A DNA stretch of 64,000 nucleotides, taken from NCBI RefSeq assembly GCF_000758305.1, contig NZ_CP009458.1:1674001-1738000 (forward strand), in the 5' to 3' direction. Position 1 is the stretch's first letter; each line of letters begins with the position of its first letter. The translations under genes and the position numbers were made by a program. Below, piece after piece: positions 18,381-27,868 of this stretch. This DNA is from Cedecea neteri (GTDB lineage Bacteria > Pseudomonadota > Gammaproteobacteria > Enterobacterales > Enterobacteriaceae). The notes beneath the pieces were generated by a model. That model saw nothing but the letters and a program-made list of their open reading frames with translations. It did no database searches and was not told the origin of the DNA.

Positions 18381-19423
18381 CAGCGGATCCTCGGGTCGGT
18401 GGCACGCACCAGTATGTCGGTCAGGTTATTGATCAGCACAAAAGATACGCCAATCAGCAGCGTACCGCCCATGATGGCGGTGGTATCCCCGGCAAACAGC
18501 GCGGTAGTGAGATAGCGGCCAATGCCCGGCCAGGAGAAGACGGTTTCTGTCAGCACGGCACCTTCGAGCATACTGGTGTAGGCCAGGGCGATCACGGTGA
18601 ACAGCGTGCCGCGAATATTGGGCAACACATGGCGCAATAGAATCGCCATGTCGCCTGCGCCTTTCGCGCGGGCAAGCGTGATGTACTCTTTGTTCATTTC
18701 GCTCAGGCAGGCCGTGCGGGTCAGGCGGGTGATGCTGGCGAGAGAATAATAGGCCAGCAGCAATACCGGCAGAATCAGGTGGTTAATGGCGTTGAGAAAC
18801 GCGCCTTTATCGCCGGAAAGCCAGGTATCGATCAGCACGAAGCCTGTTTTAGCCTCGACGCTGTACTGGTAAATATCGTCGAGCCGCCCAGGCCCGGCGC
18901 TCCACTGCAGACGAGCATAAAAAAGCGCCAGCATCAGCAAACCTAGCCAGAAAATAGGCACGGAGTTGCCCAGCAGAGTGAAAGTGCGCACCACGAGATC
19001 CAGCGGCGAACCGGCGAATCGGGCGCAAAGCACACCAAAAAGTACGCCAAGGACGCTGCCGACGATGAGCGCGAGGGTGGCTAGTTCCAGGGTGGCGGGG
19101 AAAGCTGAAAGCAAATCATGCAGCACCGGCTGGCCGGTTGAGCTGGCTATGCCCAAATCGCCGTGGGCGAGATTGACCAGATAATGCCAGAACTGCACCG
19201 GCAGCGACTGATCCAGCCCGAGCTGATGGCGAACCTGATCGTAAGTTGACTGGCTGGCGTGGTCGCCGACGATTTGCAGCACTCTGTCCACCGGAGAAAG
19301 TGCAGACAAAGCAAAGGTAATCAGCAGCAGGCCAATCAGGGTCAGGGCAAGGGTAAATATTCCCTGAAGCAGGGTGAGCAGCGGACGCCGCAGACGCTGC
19401 GACGAAGGCGAGACTTCGGACAT
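18380..19423 (-). CDS. peptide-type ABC transporter permease (DppB-like)
   Basis: The 347-residue permease has a first hydrophobic segment at about 19-43, the DppB-type motif RHQLGLDQSLPVQFWHYL, and the coupling loop TLARAKGAGDMAILLRHVLP. It overlaps the DppC-like gene by one base and starts about 85 bp after the binding-protein gene. Confidence 0.92.
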   Translation of the reverse strand: MSEVSPSSQRLRRPLLTLLQGIFTLALTLIGLLLITFALSALSPVDRVLQIVGDHASQSTYDQVRHQLGLDQSLPVQFWHYLVNLAHGDLGIASSTGQPVLHDLLSAFPATLELATLALIVGSVLGVLFGVLCARFAGSPLDLVVRTFTLLGNSVPIFWLGLLMLALFYARLQWSAGPGRLDDIYQYSVEAKTGFVLIDTWLSGDKGAFLNAINHLILPVLLLAYYSLASITRLTRTACLSEMNKEYITLARAKGAGDMAILLRHVLPNIRGTLFTVIALAYTSMLEGAVLTETVFSWPGIGRYLTTALFAGDTTAIMGGTLLIGVSFVLINNLTDILVRATDPRIR

Positions 19424-19508
19424 GGGTAACTCTTTTATGCGCTAATGGTGATTAACCCCCCGACCGGCCTCTTTCACGACGGAAAGGGCGGGGCGAGGGG
19501 CCGTTCAG

Positions 19509-21077
19509 TTATTTCGTGACGTTATCGTAATACACCATATCCGCATTCAGGCCCTGCTGGTAGCCTTTGATGTTATCGCGCACCACAACCTGAGTTTTAC
19601 CCTGGTCAATAAACACATACGGAGAGCTACGCTGCAGCTCTTCCTGCAGTTTGGTATAGAGATCTTTGCGTTTAGCCGGGTCAGCTTCTGTGACGGCAGC
19701 CAGCGTTTGTTTGTTCAGTTCCGGGATCTGCCAACCGTTCAGTCCGGCCACGGTACTGGCTTTGCCGTCGTTATAGGCGAACGCGCTGGCGTTGGAGTGG
19801 GCGTCGAAGTAATCCGGGATCCACAGGCGAATGGCGGCCTGGTGCTGTTTCGCGCGCACGCGGGCATACACCTGGCTACCGGCGGCTGGCAACAGATCCA
19901 CCTTCACGCCGCCCTGGGCAAAGCTTGCCTGCATGGACTGAGCGATGGTGATAAATGGCGGTTTGTTTTCCACATCCAGCGAGAAATGCGCGTCTTTGAT
20001 GCCCGCTTTCGCCAGAATTTCTTTCGCTTTCGCCGGGTCAAATTTGAACGGGGTGTTTTCCAGCGCGCCCGCGAAGCCGACCGGCAGGAAGCTCTGGTGA
20101 ACGAAGTACTGGCCCTTCAGCAGATCCTTGGTAATGCCCTGGTAATCCACCAGGTAGCGAGCCGCTTCCCACAGCGCCGGGTTTTTCAGCAGCGGGTTGG
20201 CGTTGTTGCCGACGTTAAACACTAAATAGTTCTGCTCGGCGGAAGGGATGCTCAGCACCTTCACGCCCGGTTTGCCTTCCAGCGCGCTGGTCTGGTCAGA
20301 CCCTAAATCGCGGGCAATATCGGCGTCACCCTGCTGAATCAGCAGGCGGCGAGCGGCCGGATCGGGCACGTTTTTAATAATAATGTTTTTCACTTTTGGC
20401 GCGTCGCCCGGAGAAGTCGGGTTGGCATCCAGCACGATAGCCTGGTGCGGCTGATAAACGCGCATTTTGAACGGGCCGCTGCCGGCAGAGTGCATTTTCA
20501 GCCATTCGTTGCCGAAGTCACCGGCTTTCACGTTTGGCTCAACCGCTTTTTCATCCACGATAGATGCGATAGGCGTGGAAAGAATATTCAGGGCAACCGC
20601 CGGGCTGACGTCCGCGGTCCAGTGCACTTCCAGCGTGTGGTCATCCACTTTCTTCAGCTGGCTGGCGATGTTGTCCGGCTGCCAGCCCAGTACGTTCAGG
20701 ATAAAGGCCGGGGATTTGTTCAGCGTGACCGCGCGGGTGTAGGAGAAGATAACGTCTTCCGGGCGCAGCGGGTTACCGGAGGCAAATTTAGCATCCGGGC
20801 GCAGCTTGATGGTCAGCTTCTTATTGGCCGCATCACCCTGCCAGCTTGCCGCCAGAATCGGCACGACTTTGGCCGGGTCGGTGCGGTCTGCCTGCACCAG
20901 GCGCTGATAAAGGCTTGGCACGGTTTGAATACTTGAGAGTTCGTTGGCTTCAGCCGGGTCAAGGCTGACGATGTCATCCAGCCCTTGAGCAACCACCAGG
21001 GTATCCGGCGGCGTGGCAGCGTGGGAAGCGGCAGACAGCGCCGCCAGCAGCAGTAATGGCAGAACTTTTTTTTGCAT
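19509..21077 (-). CDS. periplasmic substrate-binding protein of a peptide-type ABC transporter (SBP family 5)
   Basis: The 522-residue protein has a signal peptide ending SHAA (about 21) and a family 5 extracellular solute-binding domain, with SLYQRLVQAD and KLTIKLRPDAKFASGNPL near the N-terminus. It is the first gene of the importer operon and sets its specificity. Family 5 proteins bind peptides, nickel, opines, glycosides and other ligands, and the ligand here cannot be read from the sequence. The 85-bp gap to the first permease gene contains a GC-rich stretch that could reduce downstream expression, as is common after binding-protein genes. Confidence 0.9.
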   Translation of the reverse strand: MQKKVLPLLLLAALSAASHAATPPDTLVVAQGLDDIVSLDPAEANELSSIQTVPSLYQRLVQADRTDPAKVVPILAASWQGDAANKKLTIKLRPDAKFASGNPLRPEDVIFSYTRAVTLNKSPAFILNVLGWQPDNIASQLKKVDDHTLEVHWTADVSPAVALNILSTPIASIVDEKAVEPNVKAGDFGNEWLKMHSAGSGPFKMRVYQPHQAIVLDANPTSPGDAPKVKNIIIKNVPDPAARRLLIQQGDADIARDLGSDQTSALEGKPGVKVLSIPSAEQNYLVFNVGNNANPLLKNPALWEAARYLVDYQGITKDLLKGQYFVHQSFLPVGFAGALENTPFKFDPAKAKEILAKAGIKDAHFSLDVENKPPFITIAQSMQASFAQGGVKVDLLPAAGSQVYARVRAKQHQAAIRLWIPDYFDAHSNASAFAYNDGKASTVAGLNGWQIPELNKQTLAAVTEADPAKRKDLYTKLQEELQRSSPYVFIDQGKTQVVVRDNIKGYQQGLNADMVYYDNVTK

Positions 21078-21342
21078 GTGTGTACCCTGTAATTGTGTTT
21101 TTTATCGACTTTTCTCTGTGTATTTACGTTAGGTGAGTTATCTCAATTCACAAAGTCAAAATTGCGCTTTGCATATAAATATACGATATATCCAATGCGA
21201 TAAAGTGATGAAAACTTGGGAGCGGATTCGCCTTCTGGAAGGATTACTCCGTTTCTAGAAATGCTCTCGATTATGTAGAGGTAGCTAAGTTTCCGTTCAC
21301 TTCCAGTTCTGTTTTATCTGTGGCTACTGTACCGGTGAACGT

Positions 21343-21371
21343 CTTAGGGGAGTCACCGTCACTCCCCTAAG
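21343..21371. other. perfect 11-bp hairpin
   Basis: CTTAGGGGAGT (21343-21353) and ACTCCCCTAAG (21361-21371) are perfect inverted copies around a 7-base loop. No T-run follows on either strand, so a simple intrinsic terminator is unlikely. It directly adjoins the multi-hairpin element that begins near 21393. Confidence 0.75.
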
Positions 21372-21392
21372 AACCCGGACTCCCGGCAAAAT

Positions 21393-21530
21393 AAATCGAC
21401 CGCTGAAGCGGCAGACCTCCGTTTTATCTCCCAGTCCTGGGTCGGCTGAGATGCGTTCCCGACGCTCTCAGCCTCCGGCCGTTCCCGACGGCCGGACCCT
21501 GGCCAGTCGGAGAGAAAACGGAGGCGATTT
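21393..21530. repeat. multi-hairpin (cloverleaf-like) intergenic element
   Basis: The outer arms AAATCG (21393-21398) and CGATTT (21525-21530), and then CCTCCGTTTT (21416-21425) and AAAACGGAGG (21515-21524), enclose several hairpins: CCGCT/AGCGG (21400-21411), CCCAG/CTGGG (21430-21441), a long stem GGCTGAGA-T-GCGT / ACGC-TCTCAGCC (21444-21473) and CCGGCCGT/ACGGCCGG (21475-21495). The two largest hairpins share the same loop, TCCCG. The minus-strand frame across it (21359-21604) is open, but I take that as a by-product of base composition. This may be a structured RNA gene or a miniature repeat element; see findings. Confidence 0.7.
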
Positions 21531-21597
21531 AAGCCGGAACCGTGCCTCGCTTTATGTTCAGCACTGACTCTAACCGCAGCGTCGCTTCTGGTTTTTA

Positions 21598-21694
21598 CCC
21601 TCACCCTAACCCTAAAAGGGAGAGGGGATAAACCACGTTCCCCGTAACTTGTTTTCTCCCTCGCCCCTCTGGGGAGAAGGCCGGGGTGAGGGGT
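21598..21694. repeat. palindromic repeat element 3 (single unit)
   Basis: CCCTCACCCTAACCCT at the left and GGCCGGGGTGAGGGG at the right are the inverted ends of the same family as arrays 1, 2, 4 and 5. The inside holds one spacer with a GGGAGAGGGGATAA junction and no tandem expansion. It lies between the binding-protein gene and proP. Confidence 0.75.
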
Positions 21695-21804
21695 ATAACA
21701 CGTGCACTGTGCTTCGAACGTGCCGGGGAAACAGATCTATGGGTGAACGGAAACATTTCGGCGTAACAGACTTCGTTTAAACGCTGGCTTGAAGAAGCAA
21801 GGCC

Positions 21805-21836
21805 AAAAAAAAGCCCCCACCAAACGGTGAAGGCTT
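21805..21836 (-). terminator. proP: intrinsic terminator of proP
   Basis: Read on the minus strand, AAAGCC..CACC pairs with GGTG..GGCTTT around GTTT, and a run of eight T follows. It lies about 48 bp beyond the proP stop codon. Confidence 0.7.
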
Positions 21837-21883
21837 TCTCTATTTTCCCCATAGCCACTCGGGGAGAAGGATTAGAATAATAA

Positions 21884-23389
21884 CTACTCGTTTATCCTTG
21901 GATGCTGCTGCACCAGCAGCGTTCTCTTCGCCTGCAGCTCTTCGATTTCCTTATCCAGATCCTCGATTTTCTGCTCGATATTGTCGTGATGCTCCTGCAC
22001 GATTTCACGCGCTTCGGCAATATCGGACGCCGCTGGCGTCGCGCCTTTCAGCGGTTTGTTCGCCGTTTCTTTCATGGTCACGGCGGTAATCAAGCCGATA
22101 ACCGCCACCACCATCAGGTAGTAAGCCGGCATCATCAGATTTTGCGTACTCTCAACCAGCCATGCGGCAAGCGTTGGCGTCAGGCCGGCAATTAACACCG
22201 AAATGTTAAAGGCGCTTGCCAGGGCGCTGTAGCGAATATGGGTGGGGAACATCGCCGGCAGGGTCGAAGCCATCACGCCGATAAAGAAGTTCAGCACCAC
22301 GGCCAGCACCAGCAGACCGGCAAAAATAAGCCCAATGGCACCGCTGTTGATCAGCATAAAGGCCGGGATAGAGAGTAAGAACAGGCCAATACTGCCGAGG
22401 AACACGAACGGGCGGCGGCCAAAGCGGTCGCTAAGCAGGCCAATCATCGGCTGCACGAACAGCATCCCCACCATAATGGCGATGATGATCAGCACCCCGT
22501 GTTCTTCCGAGTAATGCAGGTTGTGGGACAGGTAGCTCGGCATGTAGGTCAGCAGCATGTAGTAGGTCACGTTGGTTGAAATAACCAGACCAATACAGAC
22601 CAGCAGACTGCGCCAGTGCTTAGTGGCGATCTCTTTGAACGAGACTTTGGGCCCTTCGGCCAGGCCTTCGCGATCGCCTTGCTCCATTTTCTCAACATGC
22701 TGCTGGAACGCCGGGGTTTCTTCCAGCGCATGGCGCAGATAAAGCCCGATGATGCCTAACGGCAGGGCGAGGAAGAACGGAATACGCCAGCCCCAATCGA
22801 GGAAGTTTTCTTCGCCGACGATGGCGGTAATCAGTACCACTACGCCCGCGCCGCAGACGAACCCGGCTATCGAACCGAAGTCCAGCCAGCTGCCCATAAA
22901 GCCGCGTTTGCGGTCGGGGGAGTACTCGGCCACGAAAATAGACGCCCCGGTATATTCCCCTCCGACCGAGAAGCCCTGGGCCATTTTTGCCAGCAGCAAC
23001 AGGATAGGTGCCCAGATGCCAATAGTGGCGTAGGACGGGATAAGCCCGATAGCAAACGTACTGAGCGACATGATGACAATGGTGATAGCCAGGATTTTCT
23101 GACGACCGTATTTATCCCCTAGCATCCCGAAGAACAGCCCACCGAGCGGACGGATCAGGAAAGGAACAGAGAAGGTCCCCAGGGCGGCAATCATCTGCAC
23201 GCTAGGGCTGGCGTCCGGGAAGAAGACTTTACCCAGCGCGTAAGCAACAAAACCGTAAACACCGAAATCAAACCATTCCATCGCGTTGCCCAGTGAAGCG
23301 GCAGTGATGGCTTTTTTCAGACGCGCATCGTCAATGATAGTGACGTCACTGACCTTGATCGGTCTGACTTTCTTTTTCCTTTTTAGCAT
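21884..23389 (-). CDS. proP: osmosensing proline/glycine betaine:H+ symporter ProP
   Basis: The 501-residue MFS transporter with 12 membrane segments is nearly the same length as E. coli ProP (500). Diagnostic segments include SLGNAMEWFDFGVYGF in the first helix, GDKYGRQK in the 2-3 loop, and a C-terminal coiled coil (about 465-501, with NIEQKIEDLDKEIEEL) that tunes the osmotic activation set point. It accumulates proline, betaine and ectoine under hyperosmotic stress. It is divergent from aer. Confidence 0.97.
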   Translation of the reverse strand: MLKRKKKVRPIKVSDVTIIDDARLKKAITAASLGNAMEWFDFGVYGFVAYALGKVFFPDASPSVQMIAALGTFSVPFLIRPLGGLFFGMLGDKYGRQKILAITIVIMSLSTFAIGLIPSYATIGIWAPILLLLAKMAQGFSVGGEYTGASIFVAEYSPDRKRGFMGSWLDFGSIAGFVCGAGVVVLITAIVGEENFLDWGWRIPFFLALPLGIIGLYLRHALEETPAFQQHVEKMEQGDREGLAEGPKVSFKEIATKHWRSLLVCIGLVISTNVTYYMLLTYMPSYLSHNLHYSEEHGVLIIIAIMVGMLFVQPMIGLLSDRFGRRPFVFLGSIGLFLLSIPAFMLINSGAIGLIFAGLLVLAVVLNFFIGVMASTLPAMFPTHIRYSALASAFNISVLIAGLTPTLAAWLVESTQNLMMPAYYLMVVAVIGLITAVTMKETANKPLKGATPAASDIAEAREIVQEHHDNIEQKIEDLDKEIEELQAKRTLLVQQHPRINE

Positions 23390-23611
23390 TCTTTATCCTC
23401 GTGTTTTCCTTGCGGGGGTAAAAATTCCCTCTGTAAGTGTAGTGCGCCGCGCAATAAGCGCTGGTGAAAACTGCAGCACTCAGATGAGGCGGCAATGAAG
23501 CGAAGTGAAAAGTAATAACCTATTGAAACTATGTGAAATGCAATGCTTAAACTAGTCTCATAAATTATGTGGCTAATACTTAGAACTGTGATCAATATCA
23601 AATTTTTTAAC
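23390..23611. other. proP-aer intergenic region (proP side)
   Basis: This AT-rich divergent control region presumably holds the proP promoter or promoters. I could not locate a confident -35/-10 pair or CRP site by eye. The aer promoter follows at 23612. Confidence 0.4.
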
Positions 23612-23638
23612 TAAAGTAAAATTTCGCTACGCCGAAAT
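23612..23638 (+). promoter_or_regulatory. aer: sigma-28 (FliA) promoter of aer
   Basis: TAAAGTAA, an 11-base spacer and GCCGAAAT closely match the flagellar consensus TAAAGTTT-N11-GCCGATAA. It lies 55 bp upstream of the aer start codon, consistent with aer being a late flagellar-class gene in E. coli. Confidence 0.82.
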
Positions 23639-23693
23639 AACATGCATACCACCAAAGAGTTAACATCTGGATAACCTCTCAAAGGGAGTTGCT

Positions 23694-25214
23694 ATGTCCG
23701 CCCATGTGCCGGTCACCCAGCGTGAATACACGCTTGATGACGATACGACCCTGATGTCCACCACCGATCTGAAAAGTTACATTACGCACGCGAACGATAC
23801 CTTCGTACAGGTCAGTGGCTACTCGCTACATGAGTTAAGTGGCGCCGCACACAACCTCGTGAGACATCCCGACATGCCTAAAGCGGCCTTTGCCGATATG
23901 TGGTTCACCCTGCAGCAGGGCGAGCCGTGGACGGGCATCGTGAAAAACCGCCGTAAAAATGGCGATCACTACTGGGTTCGCGCCAACGCGGTGCCGGTGG
24001 TGCGTCACGGTAAAACTACCGGCTACATGTCTATTCGCACCAAAGCCTCGCCGGAAGAGGTTGCCGCCGCTGAGCCGCTCTACAAAGCGCTGAACGAAGG
24101 CCGCAGCAACAAGATCGTTTATAAAGGTCTGGTGCTGCGTAAAGGGTTGTTCGGCAAGCTGCCGACTCTGTCGCTGCGCTGGCGTATTCGTGGGTTAATG
24201 AGTGGTTTGTTCGTCCTGCTGATGGCTTCGGCGTTTGCCCTCGGACAAAGCCCGCTGCAAATGTTAGCCATCGCGGCATTCACCGCCTTCGCCTGCGCAT
24301 TGCTGGAGTGGCAGATTGCTCGACCGCTGGAGAACGTGGCTCGCCAGGCGCTGGAAGTAGCTACCGGCAACAGCCACCGCGTGAAGCATCTCCAGCGCAG
24401 CGATGAAATCGGGGTGATTTTGCGCTCCATCGGCCAGCTTGGGCTGATGTGCCGCTGGCTTATCAACGACGTCAGCAGTCAGGTGGCGAACGTGCGCAGC
24501 GGCAGCGAGGCGATGGCGAAAGGGAACGACGATCTGAACGAGCGTACCCGCCAGACGGTGGTTAACGTACAGCAAACTGTGGCGACCATGAACCAGATGG
24601 CGGCATCGGTGCAGACCAACTCGGAAACCGCCTCGGCGGCAGACAAACTTTCCAGCTCCGCCAGCGACGCGGCGGCGCAGGGTGGCCAGGCGATGGAAAC
24701 CGTGGTCACCACCATGGACGACATTGCCGACAGCACGCAGCGCATCGGTTCTATCACCAGTCTGATTAACGATATCGCCTTCCAGACCAATATTCTGGCG
24801 CTTAACGCGGCGGTAGAAGCGGCTCGCGCCGGCGAACAGGGTAAAGGGTTTGCCGTGGTGGCGGGGGAAGTGCGTAACCTGGCGCAGCGCAGCGCCAGTG
24901 CGGCCAATGATATCCGCAAGCTGATTGACGCCAGCGCCAGCAAGGTGCAGTCGGGCACGGTGCAGGTGCACGAGGCAGGGCGCACCATGCAGGATATTGT
25001 GGCACAGGTGCAGAACGTCACCCAGCTTCTGGGGCAGATAAGTCATGCCACGTCAGAGCAGGCCGATGGCCTGGCGGACATCACCCGCGCGGTAGCGGAA
25101 CTGAACGCCATCACGCAGAAAAACGCTGCATTGGTGGAAGAGAGCGCGCAGGTATCGGCGATGGTGAAGCACCGCGCCACCCGCCTGCAGGATGCGGTCA
25201 CGGTTCTGGGTTAA
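23694..25214 (+). CDS. aer: aerotaxis (redox) receptor Aer
   Basis: The 506-residue protein matches E. coli Aer in length and order: a cytoplasmic N-terminal PAS domain binding FAD (about 20-115, with NDTFVQVSGY and WTGIVKNRRKNGDHYWVRAN), a central hydrophobic anchor (about 165-205), HAMP (about 207-260) and the MCP signalling hairpin with IAFQTNILALNAAVEAARAGEQGKGFAVVAGEVR. It reports redox state to CheA/CheW without a periplasmic domain. In E. coli aer is next to patA; here proP and others intervene. Confidence 0.97.
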   Translation: MSAHVPVTQREYTLDDDTTLMSTTDLKSYITHANDTFVQVSGYSLHELSGAAHNLVRHPDMPKAAFADMWFTLQQGEPWTGIVKNRRKNGDHYWVRANAVPVVRHGKTTGYMSIRTKASPEEVAAAEPLYKALNEGRSNKIVYKGLVLRKGLFGKLPTLSLRWRIRGLMSGLFVLLMASAFALGQSPLQMLAIAAFTAFACALLEWQIARPLENVARQALEVATGNSHRVKHLQRSDEIGVILRSIGQLGLMCRWLINDVSSQVANVRSGSEAMAKGNDDLNERTRQTVVNVQQTVATMNQMAASVQTNSETASAADKLSSSASDAAAQGGQAMETVVTTMDDIADSTQRIGSITSLINDIAFQTNILALNAAVEAARAGEQGKGFAVVAGEVRNLAQRSASAANDIRKLIDASASKVQSGTVQVHEAGRTMQDIVAQVQNVTQLLGQISHATSEQADGLADITRAVAELNAITQKNAALVEESAQVSAMVKHRATRLQDAVTVLG

Positions 25215-25228
25215 GGTGTTTCCGGCGG

Positions 25229-25936
25229 TTAGCCAGCACTATCCGGCTGGCTCCGCTTATACAGGCGTCGAGGATGACCAATCTTGCCGTACAGCATTTC
25301 GACGCTGAGAAAGCCTTTCTCAACGCAGTGCTCAAGGTAGCGGCGGGCGGTGGTTTTGCTGAGTTTGGTTTCGCTAACTACATCGTCTACCGAGAAACAG
25401 CGCTGGGCCTCGGCCTCGCGAAACAGGCGCTGGACCAGCTCCAGCGTATTCTCCTCGATTCCTTTGCTGCCCGCATCCAGCGGGGCGTTGCGTGCCTGCA
25501 GCTCGTAAAGCTTATCGACGTTCTGCTGATCCACCACCTTCCATTCACGCTGCTGCTGGCTGAACTGCACGAAGCGCTCCAGCGAATGACTCAGGCGTTT
25601 CCACGAGACCGGCTTGAGGATGTAGTCGAACGCGCCGCTGCGAATCGCCTGGCTGCAGGTGTCCATATCGCTGGCGGCAGTGATGAAGATCACCGAGCAG
25701 GCGTGCTGTTTTAAAAGGTCGCTGCCAAACAGCGTGATGCCTTTTCCGTCCGGCAGATAGTTATCCAGCAGGATAAGCTGCGGCTGTTTTTCCAGCATCA
25801 GGCGCTGGGCGGCCGCCAGGCTGTTGGCTATCCCCACCAGGTGAAGGTGGGGGTGCTTATCAATCAGCTCCGCGTGAAGTTCGGCCAGCTCGCTCTCATC
25901 CTCCACGATAAGCACGTTAATCATTTCATTTTGCAT
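25229..25936 (-). CDS. CitB/DpiA-family response regulator
   Basis: The receiver domain (Asp in LILLDNYLPDGKGI, Lys in YILKPVSW) is joined to a C-terminal helix-turn-helix of the CitB/DcuR type (SKTTARRYLEHC). I use the ATG at 25936, which has AAGG 9 bp upstream; a TTG at 25942 and an ATG at 25924 are alternatives (235 residues for the chosen start). It is co-directional with the sensor kinase gene 11 bp upstream and divergent from the citrate cluster, so it very likely activates that cluster, as CitB does in Klebsiella pneumoniae. Whether to call it CitB, CitZ or DpiA cannot be settled by eye. Confidence 0.88.
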   Translation of the reverse strand: MQNEMINVLIVEDESELAELHAELIDKHPHLHLVGIANSLAAAQRLMLEKQPQLILLDNYLPDGKGITLFGSDLLKQHACSVIFITAASDMDTCSQAIRSGAFDYILKPVSWKRLSHSLERFVQFSQQQREWKVVDQQNVDKLYELQARNAPLDAGSKGIEENTLELVQRLFREAEAQRCFSVDDVVSETKLSKTTARRYLEHCVEKGFLSVEMLYGKIGHPRRLYKRSQPDSAG

Positions 25937-25947
25937 ACTCAAAAGCC

Positions 25948-27564
25948 TTACGTTGGGCTGAGGTCGCTCCCCGGAACGACAACATCTGGAATAAATACTG
26001 AGAACACGGTGCCGCTTGGCAGGTTATCGGAAACCTCCACGGTGCCTTTCGCCAGCGCGACGTAGCTGGCGATGAGGTGCAGGCCGAGCCCGTGGTCGCC
26101 GTGGGTTTTGGTGGTGACGCCCGGTGTGAAAATGTGGTCACGCAGCTCAGGCGCAATGCCGACGCCGTGGTCGGCCACTTCTATCACCAGCTCCCGGTCG
26201 TTTATCACGATATAGACTTCCACCGGCTGGTGCTCGCCTTCGGCGCGCTGGGTAGCTTCGATGGCGTTATCCAGCAGGTTACCAATAATCGAAATTAGCT
26301 CGGATTCCGGCACGTTGGTCGGCATCCTTGTCATGCTGCAGGCCGGATCGAACGCCAGCGACACGCCTTTCTCGCGCGCTCTGGCGTATTTCCCCAGCAG
26401 CAGGCCGCACAGCGTGGCGGAACAGAAGCGCGCGGAGACAAAATCCAGCACTTCTTGCGCGTGCTCGGACTGCGCTTTGATATAGCGTTTGGCGTCATCG
26501 TAGCGGGCCATATGCAGCAGCCCGGCGAGCGTTGCCATGCGGTTAAGCTGCTCGTGCCGCATGATACGCAGGTTGTCCACGTAGCGTTTCACCTGGCTGA
26601 GCTGGAAGCTCAGGCTATCAATATCTTTGCGGTCGCGGAAGGTGATCACCCAGCCCTGCAAAACGCCCTCAAGCTCGATGCGAACCCGGCTGGCAAGCAC
26701 GCTGAGATCGTTAAAGGCGCAGATTTCATCGTGGGTATCTCGCGCCAGCATGACTTCGGGATCGAAGAACGTCACCGGCTGGATCACCTCGGCAATTTGC
26801 TTCCCGCGGATCTCGCGTGAAGGCTGTTCCAGGCCCAACAGTTTCTTCGCCGCCTTGTTGATCACCTCGATCTGCGAATGGCTGTCGATGGCGATCACGC
26901 CTTCGTAGATCGACTCCATCATCGCTTTTTGCTGGCGTACCAGCAGGCTGATCTGCCGCGGCTCCAGCGAGAACATCTGCCTTTTGATACTGCGGGTGAA
27001 GTACCAGGAAAAGATAAACAGCGCCAGCAGCAAGATGATCGCCGCCAGCAGGATGTTGATCACCTTGCCGGACGTGACGTCATCCAGGTAGCTCTTCAGG
27101 TAGCCCACCGACACAATGCCAATCACCTTGCCGTGCTGGTCGAAAATGGGGGCTTTGCTGCGCAGCGACAGGCCGAGGCCGCCTTTGCGCAGCGTGGTGA
27201 TGCTTTTGCCCTGCAGCACTTCCTCGTTATCGCCGCCGACCAGCGTTTTGCCCACGCGGTCGGCATGCACGGAATGATAAAGATGAATGCCGTGCTCATC
27301 GCCGATGACGATAAAGCTGGCATCGCTATGCACGACCAGCTTTTGCATAAAGTTGTGTATTGCCGGAATATCTTTTTTTTCCACCGACTCCTGCAGGGTA
27401 GGAATTAAGGCAATCTCTTCCGCCTGAATTCTCGCTCGGGTGCTCATTTCCTGATAAAGCTGGCGGCCAACGTCAAAATAGTAATAGGTTCCGAGCATGG
27501 CAAAGAGCACGGAAAAAAAGGCAACCAGGTAGATAAATAAGCGTATCTGAAAGGAAACTTTCAT
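25948..27564 (-). CDS. CitA/DpiB-family sensor histidine kinase
   Basis: The 538-residue kinase has TM1 (about 9-30), a periplasmic PAS-like (PDC) domain, TM2 (about 170-195), a cytoplasmic PAS domain (EGVIAIDSHSQIEVIN) and a kinase domain with the family-typical RHEQLNRMATLAGLLHM histidine region and HATPase_c motifs NLLDNAIEA, DHGVGI and GDHGLGLHLI. Members of this family sense citrate or C4-dicarboxylates in the periplasm. The divergent citrate lyase cluster makes citrate the likely ligand. Confidence 0.9.
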   Translation of the reverse strand: MKVSFQIRLFIYLVAFFSVLFAMLGTYYYFDVGRQLYQEMSTRARIQAEEIALIPTLQESVEKKDIPAIHNFMQKLVVHSDASFIVIGDEHGIHLYHSVHADRVGKTLVGGDNEEVLQGKSITTLRKGGLGLSLRSKAPIFDQHGKVIGIVSVGYLKSYLDDVTSGKVINILLAAIILLLALFIFSWYFTRSIKRQMFSLEPRQISLLVRQQKAMMESIYEGVIAIDSHSQIEVINKAAKKLLGLEQPSREIRGKQIAEVIQPVTFFDPEVMLARDTHDEICAFNDLSVLASRVRIELEGVLQGWVITFRDRKDIDSLSFQLSQVKRYVDNLRIMRHEQLNRMATLAGLLHMARYDDAKRYIKAQSEHAQEVLDFVSARFCSATLCGLLLGKYARAREKGVSLAFDPACSMTRMPTNVPESELISIIGNLLDNAIEATQRAEGEHQPVEVYIVINDRELVIEVADHGVGIAPELRDHIFTPGVTTKTHGDHGLGLHLIASYVALAKGTVEVSDNLPSGTVFSVFIPDVVVPGSDLSPT

Positions 27565-27868
27565 AGGCCAGGCGTGTGTTCACTGAGGCAAAACGGCAGC
27601 TTAACACCGATGGCCCGCTGGCTGCGCGGCTTTGAACGAAAGTTTGAACAACCTCACGCAACGGCACTTTTCGTTAATTTCAGCGAATTTTTCGTACTCT
27701 CTTAAGGTTTGTCTAAGCCTGGAATAAAAACCATAAAAACCACGGAAGAATAAAAACCATTAACGTCATAGATGCCTTTAAATTAACGGTTTTAATCTGC
27801 TACCCCTCACATTACAGGGGTATTTAATCTTTTAGTCTGCCCCGACAAATTAAAAAAAGGGGCTTGAT
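27565..27868. promoter_or_regulatory. divergent control region of the citrate cluster
   Basis: This 304-bp AT-rich region lies between the sensor kinase gene and the transporter gene, where a CitB-type regulator should bind. A hairpin TACCCCT/AGGGGTA (27801-27822) precedes the transporter ribosome site, and GCCCC (about 27839) could pair with the GGGGC that contains that ribosome site, so leader control is possible. No experimental consensus could be matched with confidence. Confidence 0.4.

Noticed and set aside
21359..21604. Open frame of 81 codons on the minus strand through the multi-hairpin element
   Set aside because: The sequence is dominated by nested inverted repeats, with no recognisable domain or good ribosome site; I treat it as a structured element and keep the coding option only as an alternative.
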